The notes under the pieces are model-generated. The model did not search any database. It was given only the letters and a program-made list of their open reading frames with translations, and had not been told where the DNA came from. From the NCBI RefSeq assembly GCF_020283565.1, contig NC_060060.1:12834001-12898000 (forward strand): a DNA stretch of 64,000 bases, read 5' to 3'. Below, in pieces: positions 44,831 through 56,900 of this stretch (its first letter is position 1; the number at the start of each line of letters is the position of its first letter). This DNA comes from Trifolium pratense. Its lineage: Eukaryota > Streptophyta > Magnoliopsida > Fabales > Fabaceae. A program made the translations under genes and the position numbers.

Positions 44831-44850
44831 TACCTTGAAATGTCATTTTT

Positions 44851-45287
44851 TATATTTTGTTTTTTGAAATTTTGTTTTATGATTTCTATTTATCAAAACA
44901 AAAAAAATGGTATTTTTTTTGTAAATGATTGGTTTGTGTAGTTTAACTTAGATATGTTTTATCAAAGTTTTTTTTTTTGTATAAGAGGAAGTCTATGATA
45001 TTTAATTAATTTATAATAATAGTGATACAAATAATGTAAGAGTGAAGACTTGAGTTATCGTATACCTGGATTTGGTGTATGAGTTAGTCCAATATGAGCT
45101 AGTGTTAGTGTTGGATGGGGTGCGGTTAGATGTTAGAGCAGATCTATCAAATGAGTTTGTTCGACTATGTCCATTTCGATTTGAGAGGGGTCTGGTTACA
45201 TAAATAGGTCAAGTAGGTTCGGTTTATTTATTTTTGGACTTGTTCTCCCCCCACCCCCAACGTTCAGAGCCCCCCAAATTTTTAAAA
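44851..45287. other. Spacer between LINE and Helitron
   Basis: AT-rich, with a C-rich stretch near 45246-45282. No gene or named repeat. Confidence 0.3.
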
Positions 45288-45886
45288 TCTACTATATCTA
45301 CTATATAAGAAAAGAACATACATATGAAATTCCCAATTTGCCCATTTTTCATTTTTTGACACATAATCAATTCAGGGTTATTTTGTGTCTTTATTAAAAA
45401 AAGTTAGTAGAAAAATGCTAAAAAATTTCTTAGTAGGATTCAAACCATTAACCTTTTAGTTACACTTCTTATTACATTAACCACTAAGCCATATGAATTA
45501 ATTTGTTATATTTTTGGAACCAACATATAATCAATATGAGTTAAGTTAAAAGAAGAAAGGGGAAATTTTTTTTTTTCTTTCTTTTTTATAATAAGAGAGT
45601 AAAATTCATGTACAAATAAAAGGAGAGATTCAATGAAATTCTTTATTTCAACGTCATAAGTGTATTATACCAAATAAGACAACAAATGTTTTTTTTTTTT
45701 TACAATATAGAGGTATATGGTGCTGTTTTCATTTATTTATGATATTTTAATTGAGTTCAACCCTTTCTTTAGTGTAATTTTGTTATTTATTGTTTATGTT
45801 TTGTTATTTTAGATTCACTCAACTTGATTTATGGACTTCAATCCAATATTTAATTAAGTTAATTTTCAATTTGTAGTTCAACTCAA

Positions 45887-46203
45887 TAAATTTAAGGCTT
45901 AATTAGTAAAATAGTCTCTTAAAGACATTTTTGGTTTCAGATTGGTCCCTTAAAGAAAAAAAGGTCCAAATAGGTCCCATAAAAAAAATCCGAATAGATC
46001 CCTTAAAGACATCTCCGTTAATTAGTTTGGTCCTATTTAGACCTCTTTTTAGGTATCAAACTGATTAACGGAGATATCTTTAAGGGACCTATTCAGACTT
46101 TTTTCCTTTAAGGGACCTATTTAGACATTTTTTTCTTTAAGGGACCAATTTGAAACCAAAAATGTCTTTAAGGGACCATTTTACTAATTAAGCCTAAATT
46201 TAA
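45887..46203. mobile_element. Mutator-like MITE with 9-bp target duplication (copy 1)
   Basis: Element 45896-46194 (299 bp) begins GGCTTAATTAGTAAAATAGTC and ends with the inverse TTTTACTAATTAAGCC. A perfect 9-bp duplication TAAATTTAA lies on both sides (45887-45895, 46195-46203). The arms, rich in TTTAAGGGACC / GGTCCCTTAAA words, are over 100 bp long, so transcription would give a long hairpin. Confidence 0.9.
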
Positions 46204-46669
46204 TTAATTTAATACAAGAATATGGTGGGAGAAAAACTGAAAAACTTCCGTAAAAAAATGGTGAGACAAAAACAATAAAAATTGTTAGTTACCTCAAGAG
46301 AATTATTCTCTACAGTTGCGCGCGAATGATATATTTAGTTAAAAAAAAAGTAAAAATTCAATACAAAGTTGAAAATAGTTGAAAAATAAATGACATTTTT
46401 TAGAATTTTTTTTTGAAAGATTTTTTGTTGTTGATATAAGGACTAATATTTTTTTTAACAAACCAAAATGAGATATATTAACATATATAGACAACCTCCC
46501 CAACACAAGAAGTACCAAGGTAGACTACAAAAGTTTACAAAGAGTCGGAGAAACAAAACCATAAACAAATCATACAAGAAAGATATGACTTTCGTTCTTA
46601 TGAGATTTTTCTATGCGGAAGAAAATTATTGGATAAAAAAAGGACTAAAATATTATGTTGCCTATTTTT

Positions 46670-48610
46670 TTAAATAATTTTACGGGTTATATTCATATTA
46701 ATACGGGAACCTAATTTTTTTGGATATATCTACAGGTCTTATATTTTTACTCATATATTAGTAAAATTGTTTTTTTTTTTTTAAATTTTTTTACGAGTTA
46801 TAGTCATATATTAATACGAGGACATAATCTTTCGTGTGAATTCTACGGGACCTATGTTTTTCCTTTTTTTTTTAGACTAACAACAAACGATATTCATTTA
46901 TTCAAGTAAGTAGAGTAAGTGTGAATCTACACTGAATCTGAATCGGAGCAAATCTGCAAATCTGAACAAAACAAGCATCGTACTACAATGGAATTAAACC
47001 GAACACCGTACCAAGACGCGAACTCAAGACAAAAAACTCTGCACTAAGACGGGATTAAAACAACATCAGACAAGAATAACAAAAGAAAACTCAAATGAAA
47101 CATAAGAATGTGTGAAAATCACTTATTTAAATAAAAAAATATAAAACAATCAAAAGGGAGTGATTTCAGATAAAAATTGATCCAAAATCACCACTCTTTG
47201 GAAGATGAACAAGAATAAAAAGCAAAAAGTAGGGTTTACTATGTTGTTGTTGGGGGGCAAGTATGAAAAAGCAAAAAGTGGCATATGTTTTTTCTCTTAT
47301 TAAGTTCTTTAATAATTTATGTAGGACCTATATATATTTATACTCATGAATTAATAAGATAAACTTTTTTTTTTGTGATGTCTACGAGACTTATAATTTT
47401 AATCATATATTAATAAAGTTGTTTATTTTTTTTTATAATTTTGTGGGTTATACTAGATCAAATATTAATACAAGGACCTAATTATTTTGTTCATTTTTAC
47501 TAGACATATATATTTTTTATTAATATATTAATAAGATTGCTCATTCTCGACATTTATTTATACTCATGCATTAACAGAAGGATATAATTTTTTGTGTGAT
47601 TTCTGCGGTACCTGTGTTTTTTTTTGGCTTAATTAGTAAAATGGTCTCTTAAAGACATTTTTGGTTTCAGATTGGTCCCTTAAAGAAAAAAAGGTCCAAA
47701 TAGGTCCCTTAAAGAAAAAAAAGTCCGAATAGGTCCCTTAAAGACATCTCCGTTAATCAGTTTGGTCTATTTAGACCTCTTTTTAGGGATCAAACTGATT
47801 AACGGAGATATCTTTAAGGGACCTATTCGGACTTTTTTTCCTTTAAGGGACTTATTTGGACCTTTTTTTCTTTAAGGGACCAATTTGAAACAAAAAATGT
47901 CTTTAAGGGACCATTTTACTAATTAAGCCGTTTTTTTTTTAACAAACTAAAATGAATTTTATTATTAATAATGAGTCCTCATTGGCACAAGGTGTGCCAA
48001 ACAAAACAACAACAGTTTATATCATACACGTATGCAGGGCCTATGTTTTTACACTTATTAATAAAATTTACAGTTTTTAACTATTTTTTGTGAACTTATA
48101 TTTATACTCATATATTAATATACGATAACCCGATCTTTTGTGTGGTTTATGCGGGACCTATGTTTTTTACTCATATTAATACGTTTGTCCGTTCTTTTAT
48201 AACATCTACGGAACCTATAAAATACTCATATATTAATATGGAAACTTTTTTTTTTGTTTTTGTGATTTCTACGGGGCTTATACTTTTATTTATATATTAA
48301 TTAAGTTGTCTATTTTGTTTTACAATTTTACGGATTATACTCATATTTAATACGGTGACCTAATTATTTTGATGATTTTTGTGAGACCTATATTTTCACT
48401 AACATATTAACAAGATTACCTATTTTTTAATAATTTTAAAAGGATATATTTATACTCATATATTTTATACAGGGACCTAATTTTTTGGTGGTTTTTACAA
48501 GGCCTATATTTTTACTAATATATTAATAAGGTAGCCTATTTTTCCATAATTTCTACATTATCATTTATATTCAAATATTAATACGGAGACATAAGGTTTT
48601 TTTGTGATAG
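46670..48610 (+). repeat. Degenerate tandem array inside the Helitron
   Basis: About 18 repeats of a roughly 57-bp monomer centred on ACTCATATATTAATA. Two variants alternate: one runs on to a word like ACGRGGACCTAATTTTTTGTG, the other to AARRTTGYYTATTTTTT. Together they make a dimer of about 115 bp with the linking words TCTACGGGACCTATRTTTTT and ATTTTACGGGTTATA. The array is interrupted by LINE-like pieces and by the second MITE. Confidence 0.7.
47626..47949. mobile_element. Mutator-like MITE (copy 2)
   Basis: Element 47636-47939 (304 bp) is nearly the same sequence as 45896-46194, with ends GGCTTAATTAGTAAAATGGTC and its inverse. The flanks are GTTTTTTTTT on both sides, consistent with a 9-10 bp duplication but low in complexity. 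It sits within the tandem array, so it came after the array formed. Confidence 0.85.
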
Positions 48611-48766
48611 TTTTACCATTGTTCCTTTTCTATTTTTTTACCAAATATTATATCTTTCTATTTTTTTAATCTTTTAATCTACTTCCCAATAAATTACTAT
48701 TTTATCTTATCAAGTGAGGAGCGGCAACGCCGCGACTCCCGTGCGGACGCACGGGTGTCCTGCTAG

Positions 48767-49332
48767 TTAACCCTAAAAGTATCTAACAATAGATAAAACC
48801 TGATGACACCTTACTGAGAAATAACACCTGGTAGCCATGGAATTAAAAAAATACACTATCGGGAGATAATTCCTGGTAGAGTTTGGGACTTGAAAAATAA
48901 ACTACCGGTAGGATTGAGATTAAAATATTTCAAATTGATAACTTAGAGCATCTACAATGAAGCTACTCATTTTTTAGTACTTAACTAAGTCTCACGTGTA
49001 CACATCACACCTTTATAATTTTTTAATGATAATACCTAATAAGCACCTCCAACCCAACACCTCTCAAAAAGTTCTAAATAGGTCTCACCGATAACACCTT
49101 TAACAAATAACTCTACATCATTATAAATGAGTTCCACAAAAATAATATAGGTACTATTGCTTATTGTATAACCGGTACCTATTATATACTCATTTATGTT
49201 TTGCTCCAATGGGAGTACCTATTAGGTACTTGTACTTAAAAAATAAGTATCCACCATTGGAGATGGTCTTATCCGGTAGGCGTTAAAATCAGACCTACCG
49301 ATAAATATAATTCAGTACAACGTAGTACAATT
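48767..49332. other. Intergenic, no gene seen
   Basis: AT-rich with possible MITE material around 48955-49270: GAGCATCTACAATGAAGCTA at the left and ACCATTGGAGATGGTCTTAT at the right form weakly inverted ends, a layout common in legume MITEs. No gene. Confidence 0.4.
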
Positions 49333-49482
49333 TTCAAGATGCAAAACCCACTTGGGTTGGTATTGTAGTATTGACTTGGGATCTGAGAATATGTTTCTTC
49401 TTAAGGTCTCAGGTTCGATGCTCTCTGGTGCCAATTTGAGTGGGCTAATTTAATTTTTTCAAAAAAAATTCAAAATGCAAAA
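49333..49482 (+). mobile_element. tRNA-derived SINE, family B, with target duplication
   Basis: The body 49347-49468 reads CCCACTTGGGTTGGTATTG (A-box region), then AAGGTCTCAGGTTCGATGCT (B box) and a T/A-rich tail. Flanks TTCAAGATGCAAAA (49333-49346) and TTCAAAATGCAAAA (49469-49482) form a 14-bp target duplication with one mismatch. A truncated minus-strand relative lies at about 50165-50218. Confidence 0.75.
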
Positions 49483-50164
49483 ACGCAAAAAATAGTGAAA
49501 AAAAAAGCATATTGATGGAAGGATTGTGTAATGAAACACAAATTTTGAGTAAAAGGTTTTGCTTTGGAAGGGATTATGGAGGTTAATTGTTGAAGAATAT
49601 GTATTTTAAATAGGTTGGGTTTGTCTTACGTGTATATACTCGATTCTATCTTCTGGTCACCGTAGCAAACAATTTTAAAGTGCCGATAGGTGTAAAAATT
49701 GGGTGGGTGATGCATTTTACTACTAAATTCTATCTCCCGGTAGGTATTTTTAGGGACAATTTTAGAATTTTTGGGAGGGTCCGGAGTAATTAGGGAGGTC
49801 GGAGAGTAGTTGTATTATTATTGGACTACATATTAATAATCTTGATCTAATTCATGTGGGCATATATAAGGCTAACCCAACGAAAATTATTATTTCGGCC
49901 CTCTATATTGCTCTCAAGTCCCTCAAACTTATAAAATTGCCCCTGTCATTTCATATTCTAGATACAAACATGCATAATTTACATGCATAATTTCGGAATG
50001 TGTGTTCCAAAATTATAGTATATTCTACTTTGAGTCAAAAATAATAATTATATATTCTATTTTTTTTTTTAATTTCAGAAATTAGATTCCAAAATTATAC
50101 GTGTTTGTATCCTAAAATATTCGGTCAAAAATTACTTTTTTGTTTTGTTTGAAAAAACTAAATC
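49483..50164. other. Intergenic, no gene seen
   Basis: AT-rich, no named feature. Confidence 0.3.
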
Positions 50165-50318
50165 AGCCACCCAAATTGACCAAGTCTCAAGTCAATACCA
50201 CAAAACCAACCCAAGTGGATTAACTATACTTTTTCTTTTTGTTTACAATGGAGTTGAGAATCGAATCCAACACCTGCATACTACCCAAATTTCTCGTCAC
50301 TAGATTAAATCTAGTGAC
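50165..50318 (-). mobile_element. Two adjacent SINE pieces (families B and A)
   Basis: 50165-50218 (minus) reads CCACTTGGGTTGGTTTTGTG, then GGTATTGACTTGAGACTTGG, a truncated family B copy. 50237-50318 (minus) reads CACTAGATTTAATCTAGTGA, then GTGTTGGATTCGATTCTCAA (B box) and CTCCATTGTAAACAAAAAG, a family A copy like those at 12475 and 32063. Confidence 0.6.
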
Positions 50319-50939
50319 TTAATTATATTATTTTTATACTCTAAATAGCAATAACAATAACAATAACAAAATAAAAAAAAAAAGCCTAATAAACTAGTCT
50401 AATTTTAATAGTCCTTTTTTTTGACTAATTTTAATAATCTTTTAAAAGTTAGTCAAAATAAAAAACTTCTGAAAAACAATTTATTATTTATCCTTCTAAC
50501 ACGGCAATGTAATGTAGGGGTTTGCATTTTTTGTCTTATATATAAAGCCAAAACACTAACCCCGTGGAGTAGTGTAGTACTCGATCGTGCCGAGGAGTTC
50601 AATGAAACTTATAGGGCAAAAGAGCATAAGAAGAAAACAAGAGGGAAAAATACTGTTATTATTACTCACTCATATATAAATAAAAACCTCTCTTCACTTC
50701 ACCCTAACCCCCAATTTCTCTAACCCATACTTCTTCTTCTTCTTCTTCAACCTCACAAATCGCTTCTGCTATTTATCGTTTCGTATCGTAATTGTAGTGT
50801 TTAGTAGAAGGAGTGGTTCGGTTCTGTTACATAACAGTATTTTCATTAAACCCTAGAAATACGATCACATTCAAAATTGAAATCGCGAGGAGTTAGGTTT
50901 AGGGTTTAAGCTTTTTTCGCTACTATCTACATCGTCAAT
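50319..50939 (+). promoter_or_regulatory. TRA1 promoter and 5' leader region
   Basis: A C/T-rich stretch (CTTCTTCTTCTTCTTC at about 50728-50748) and two telo-box motifs, AAACCCTAG at 50848-50856 and TTAGGGTTT at 50899-50907, lie shortly before the TRA1 ATG. These are typical of leaders of broadly expressed plant genes. No clear TATA box can be assigned. Confidence 0.5.
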
Positions 50940-53900
50940 ATGAGTCCCGTTCAGAATTTCGAGCAACATTCTCGTCATCTCGTTGACACTGAACTCAGTA
51001 CGCTCTCTCTCTGTTCCCTACTGTTTAATTGCATCATAATTGAAATTCAAAATGGAAAAATTCAAAATAGAATGCTTCATATTTTGGTTTTGATTGTGTG
51101 TTTTCTTGTTCTTATTTTGCTAAGTTAAATTGATTAAGTTACAGTGTTTGTGTTGTTCAATTGCTTTTAGTTTTTTTTTTTTTTTTTTTTTTTGAGGTTT
51201 ATGTAGGAAAATATATTCAAGTTACAGTGTTTGTGTTGTTCAACGAATGAAAATTGCTTGATAATTGAAAATTCAAAATAGAATGCTTTCGTATTTTTTT
51301 TTTTGCTAAGTTAAATTGCTGTAGGAAAATTGATTCAAGTTAAAGTGTTTGTGTTGTTCAATTGCTTTTGGTTTGGTATTTTTTGAGGTTTGTTTATGTG
51401 TTGCATTTGGTTAATGTTTTTTTTTATGTGGTGGAAACAGCGATACAGGGGAGGTTGCAAATGGTGATGGAGGTTAGGGATAGTCTTGAGATTGCTCATA
51501 CTGCTGAGTATTTGAATTTCTTAAAGTGTTATTTTCGGGCGTTCTCGGGGATACTGTTGCAAATTACAAAGCCGCAGTTTGTAGACAACCCTGAGCATAA
51601 GCTGAGGAATATAGTGGTTGAGATATTGAATAGGCTTCCGCACAGTGAGGTTCTTCGACCGTTTGTACAGGACCTTTTGAAGGTTGCTATGCAAGTGCTT
51701 ACAACGGATAATGAAGAAAATGGGTTGATTTGTATTCGTATAATCTTTGATCTTTTGAGGAACTTTAGGCCGACTTTGGAAAATGAAGTGCAACCTTTTC
51801 TGGATTTCGTATGTAAGATTTACCAAAATTTTAAATTGACTGTAAGTCATTTCTTTGAGAATATGGCGATGACAGGGGAGGATGTCAAGCCAATGGATAC
51901 TTCACTTTCGGATCAAGGTATAAATCCTGCCACTGCCACCGGCTCACAGCTCAATCCAAGTACTCGCTCATTCAAGATAGTTACGGAGAGTCCACTGGTG
52001 GTCATGTTTCTGTTTCAATTGTATAGTCATTTCGTTCAAGCAAATATTCCTCAATTATTGCCTTTGATGGTTTCTGCTATATCGGTTCCTGGCCCTGATA
52101 AGGTTCCTCCTCATCTGAGAACTCATTTCACTGAACTCAAGGGCGCACAGGTCAAGGTAGGTTCTTATGATGGAAATGTAAAGATGAAAAATTTATATGA
52201 TAAAACAAAGAAAAATTCATTTTTTTTCTTCATAGGAATGTACCTTAGAGAAGCATGTGACTCAATGAACCATGGATTTTGAACGTCAAGATATGCTGAA
52301 GGAATTGTTTTATTATCTGTACTCATACCATTCTTGCAACAATGGGATATTGTTATTTTAAATGTAATTTTAGAAGAGGAGAGAAGTTGTAAATAAACCA
52401 AAAAACTATACGAGAGTGAATATGGATTCTTCAGCCATCATCAGGAATATGGATTTCTACTGCACTAGCAGAATTAATATTAGAAACTCTAAGCCTCCTT
52501 CTGGTGGCCAAAAGGAAGTGGAATTATATCCTACTTTATCATGGCTATTTTTCTGTGAATAAATTTAAAGGCACAAATTTTATCTGTTGATTATTGAGTA
52601 ATTTATTTCCCTAATCCTCCTAATAATATCTATCACATGTTTACTTGTTTCATTTTCTGTTATTGCAGACAGTTTCTTTTTTGACTTATCTGTTGAAAAG
52701 CTATGCTGATTATATAAGGCCACATGAAGAAAGTATATGTAAAAGCATTGTGAATTTGCTTGTAACATGTACTGATTCTGTAACCATTAGAAAGGTGATA
52801 CCATCGTTTATTTTTCCGTTTTGCTATTGAGTTTCACTTTCTTTGATTTAATGCCAAAGTGTTGGATGCAGGAGTTATTAATATCCCTGAAACATGTCCT
52901 TGGGACTGATTTCAGGAGAGGCTTATTTCCTCTGATTGACACTTTACTGGAACAAAGGTAACAATATTATATATTAAAAGATATTGATGCAGAGATTTTA
53001 TGGAAGAATTTCAAATAAGGAACCCCTGTTAATGATATTTTCTATTAGTATAAATAATAACTACTGCAATTGTCTAGTGGTTATTGTGTAGATTATATTA
53101 TATTGGCTTAATGTGACAGTAATAATCCCTCTCTCTGAGTGGTTATTATTATTATCATATTATTATGTCATGTATCTATTTTTTATTAAGTGTTCCTCTT
53201 TGGTGATTCTCTATACTTCTCGGGCCGGTTGGAATAGTCTGTTTTAAGGACACTAGCGGTACAGTCTAGATGGTTATAAATTTAACTGTTAGGACAATTT
53301 TGACTGTTATTGAGCTATAAATGATTCACAATTAGATAATGCTTCTGGATTTCTGCTTACAATATTAGATATATTTAAGGTCCCAAAATTAAAATTAAAG
53401 TTGCAGAGTTGTGATCTAAATGTATGTTTGTCAGGAAGATAGATAATTTAGTGTTATCAAATAGTGGCCTGGTCGTGCCATGGGAAATTTTTGTCAACCG
53501 CCATGGCCAATTAAAATGTCAAAAATCTGGCCTCCACCATGACCCGCTATCCACAGTTGTTAACATTGGAAAGGATACAGGGAATTGTAGAAGAATAAGA
53601 GGAAATTATGCTTGACAGCATACAACTGTATTGAGCGTTCTCTAATGTCATAGATTTTCAAACTTTCAGGAATCTGGTTGGGACTGGGCGGGCATGCTTT
53701 GAGACATTGAGGCCCTTGGCTTATAGTCTTCTTGCAGAAATTGTACATCATGTTCGGCAAGATCTGTCGTTATCACAAGTATGCTTTTTCTCTTCATCTC
53801 ATTTTTGATGTATCTTCTGCTTCTAGTGATTTATTGCAGTAGTAGTAAGTGTTGGATTATATTTTATTATATTCACTCCGCTTTTTAGTAATTTCTGTCA

Positions 53901-56900
53901 TTATGGAGATTAAATTATTTATTATTACAAACACTATATAATGAAAATAAGAGTAAACCCACAATTTGGTTCATGAAAGATTTTTGAAACAGTCATTTAA
54001 CAATTGATGATATCTTTTTTCAAAAATAAAATAAAATTGATGATATCTATTGGACCTACAAAGACGATATTTTGTCATATCAGCATGACGTTAATTTTGT
54101 TCCTATTTCCTATGACGTATATAGACAATTTTAAAGTAAAAATAGTACAAAATTTGAGGCCCAAATTAATATTTCAAAATCATTCAATGAACAAAATGTT
54201 GGTGTAATCTTAAACTATTACTATGAGATTATGTCAGAGTAAATAATAACTACTACTGAAAGCAGACATTGTTTCAACAAAACATCCATACTCCAAAGAG
54301 TTTGGAGCAACTTATCACATGCCAATTTAGATATCTTGTAAGGAGTTAAGAATTGAATGGGATTAATTGGGGATTAAGTGGTGTGAGTTTCTCTTTTATA
54401 AACAACTAATGCCTATTCTATAGCTTAGTAACGGAACAGTCCCTGGACACCATAGGTCGGTCATGCGTAAATAGTGGTTTGGTGTATCGGCCGAAATAAC
54501 AGCTGTTGTGGTGAGGTCGAGTTGCACCTCAGAATGAGATTGAAAACTCTGAATAAACCGTTAAGATTTATTTGTTAGGGTATTTTAGGAATTTTGCAAT
54601 TAAACACACCAAAACAGCGTTACAATTTTATGCCTCTCACTCTCGCTGTCTTTTTTCACCTTCCTCACCATTTGGTCAAAGCTAGTTTTTGTGCTTGTAT
54701 GCATGTATATACTATATAGTATAAATAAATTATATAAATTCTATAAAAAATTTACAATAGTGTCCATCCCACTATCCGCTTTCCTCCTATAGCATTTTGG
54801 GGGTTGGCCGCTCTGCTATGCTTTGCTCTATCCAGGATTGGTAACATTTGGCTGAATATAATGGAAGATTTGTGAGCTTTGCTCAATTAATTTGCTATTT
54901 TATATTTATTATTCTGATTTTTGTATTTATGGGTTTCATTTAAGATTATATAATATATGTTGCTTCAATACTCCATTTTTTCTCTCATCTAATAAAATTT
55001 CTACTTTTACAGAAGTGTTTCATTTGAAATGAATGTAAACACCAATAAGAAAAATACCACTCCAGCTTGTATATTTCATAATAACACAAATATAGTTCAT
55101 AGTATGGAATGAAACAAGAAACAAATATCAAAATTGAATGTATGTGAATTTCTAATATGTTTTGTGTCTTTAATTTTTCAATGTAACAAAAAAAATTGCA
55201 GCACAAGAGGGCGGGTTACTGGAGTTCTGAAATATTAAATGGCATCTTTAATTGATAGTTTCTTTTATAATTGTTCCTGAATTTTTGTGTAACATTGTGT
55301 TAAATAAATATAAATGATATATTTTTTTATAGTAAATGGTAATTTGTTGGCAGAAGTTTAAGCATTTGACGGGCAAAGATGATCAATGAGATTTGTATGT
55401 ACATTGTTTTGAATCGGGAGACATCATTTTTGTCCCATTATATTTTTGCAAATATCTTAAATCAGCAGTGTTTCCATTGCACACAATCTTGCTAATTTGA
55501 ATTCAATATGGCTGCAGTTGTCACGGATAATTTACTTATTTTCAAGTAATATGCACGATGCTTCATTATCATTGAGCATCCACACCACTTGTGCTCGCTT
55601 GATGTTGAATCTGGTACATACCTTACTCTACTTAAAAATATATTTAATGTTGTTATTCTCTGTTTCCATTTTCCAATTTCTATCTCCAATCCATTGATTT
55701 TTAGTTCCAAAGGATTTATACAAAAGTACTGAGGATGTTGTTGATATTCATTTTGTGCTGTTATTAGCTTACAATGTTGTTGCCTCTCTACCTTTGTGAA
55801 TTGTAATGTATTTGTCTTCTCCATGGTGTTTAGCTTGTATATTTAATTAGGGGTTTGACAAACTGTATTTCATAGGTTGGAGAGTTGTAAAGTTGTATTC
55901 TTTTATGTTCTTTCTCTTTGTTGTTGTTTATGTCTGTTTTCACTTTTTGGAGTATTTTCTGTTCTGTCTCTTAATCTCTTCTCAGTAAACAACAGAACTT
56001 TTCTTTTCTATTTTCTGCCTTCCCCTTCCCCTGAGGAGAAAGATTAGGTTTTGGTAGCTGATTAAATTCCTGTAGCCTTCTTATGTTATGCTCTTTTCAT
56101 TGGATCCAGGTGGAACCAATTTTTGAGAAAGGGGTTGATCAACAGTCTACAGATGAAGCAAGGATCTTATTGGTCTGTTGCACACTTTCTGTTAAGTCTT
56201 GGCAATTTGGTATTGTACCAAGTCTTTTTTCTGGGATTGACACAAATGATGTTGCTTTGTAGGGCCGCATTCTCGATGCTTTTGTTGGGAAATTCAGTAC
56301 TTTCAAACGTACAATACCACAGGTTATTTGGTGTTACTTTAAAGTTTCATATTGCCTCATGATAATTGTGTAAATGTAGTTTCATTAACTTGCATAGTTT
56401 GCAACCTCGCTTGGGGGCTGTCATTGTTAGAATATACGAAAGAAACATTTTTTCTTGACCAACGAAAAATATCTTATAAAGTTATATCCAGATCATATCT
56501 TAGGCTATTTTTGAATTGATGAATGAAGAGAAGTGGACTAGAAGGAATGGAATGAAATGGCGTTAGTTGTCGTTGTCTGGATTGTCCTAAAATGTGTTGG
56601 AACGTACTAGAATATGAAGGAACCATTCCATCCCTTTCCTCCATTTCTTCCCTAGATCGGGAGGTTATGGAATGGTATCACTCATGTCTTTATTAATATA
56701 ATTATTATAAGATATTATTGTAAAATGACTTTACTTAAACGCAGTATCTTTAAACTCTTGCAGTCTTGCTACATATATTATTCCGTCTTGTTCCGCTTAT
56801 GCTCTTGCTCAGATGGCTGCAAAATTTCCCCCTATTGGTTTTCCAATGTTTACAATATAGTGGTTTACATTTATTGATTTACTTGTTACTTGTGTGTGTT

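Larger units (their letters stand above)
40215..44850 (-). mobile_element. L1-type LINE retrotransposon, nearly complete but inactive
   Basis: Read on the minus strand: the C-terminal end of ORF1 (44830-44158), then ORF2 with endonuclease, reverse transcriptase, zinc-knuckle (zf-RVT) and RNase H parts in the usual plant order, and an A-run at the 3' end (T-run near 40215 on the plus strand). The 5' part of ORF1 is missing, as is typical of truncated insertion. ORF2 is broken by at least two stops and several frameshifts. No target duplication could be fixed. It lies between the WEB gene and TRA1. Confidence 0.9.
45288..48766 (+). mobile_element. Non-autonomous Helitron (plus strand) with tandem array
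   Basis: The 3' end is clear: hairpin CCCGTGCG-GA-CGCACGGG (48738-48755), then TGTCCTGCTAG ending at 48766, before a host T. The 5' end is TCTACTATATAAGAAAAGAAC at 45297 or the overlapping TCTACTATATC at 45288, preceded by A. About 3.5 kb, without Rep or helicase coding. It hosts two Mutator-like MITEs (45896, 47636) and LINE-3'-end-like pieces on the minus strand (about 46453, 46870 and 47940, each starting with a T-run). The last 2 kb are a degenerate tandem array. Confidence 0.75.

Noticed and set aside
46670..48610. Regularly spaced repeats resembling a CRISPR-like array
   Set aside because: The units are degenerate, A/T-rich, contiguous rather than separated by unique spacers, and lie in a plant Helitron.
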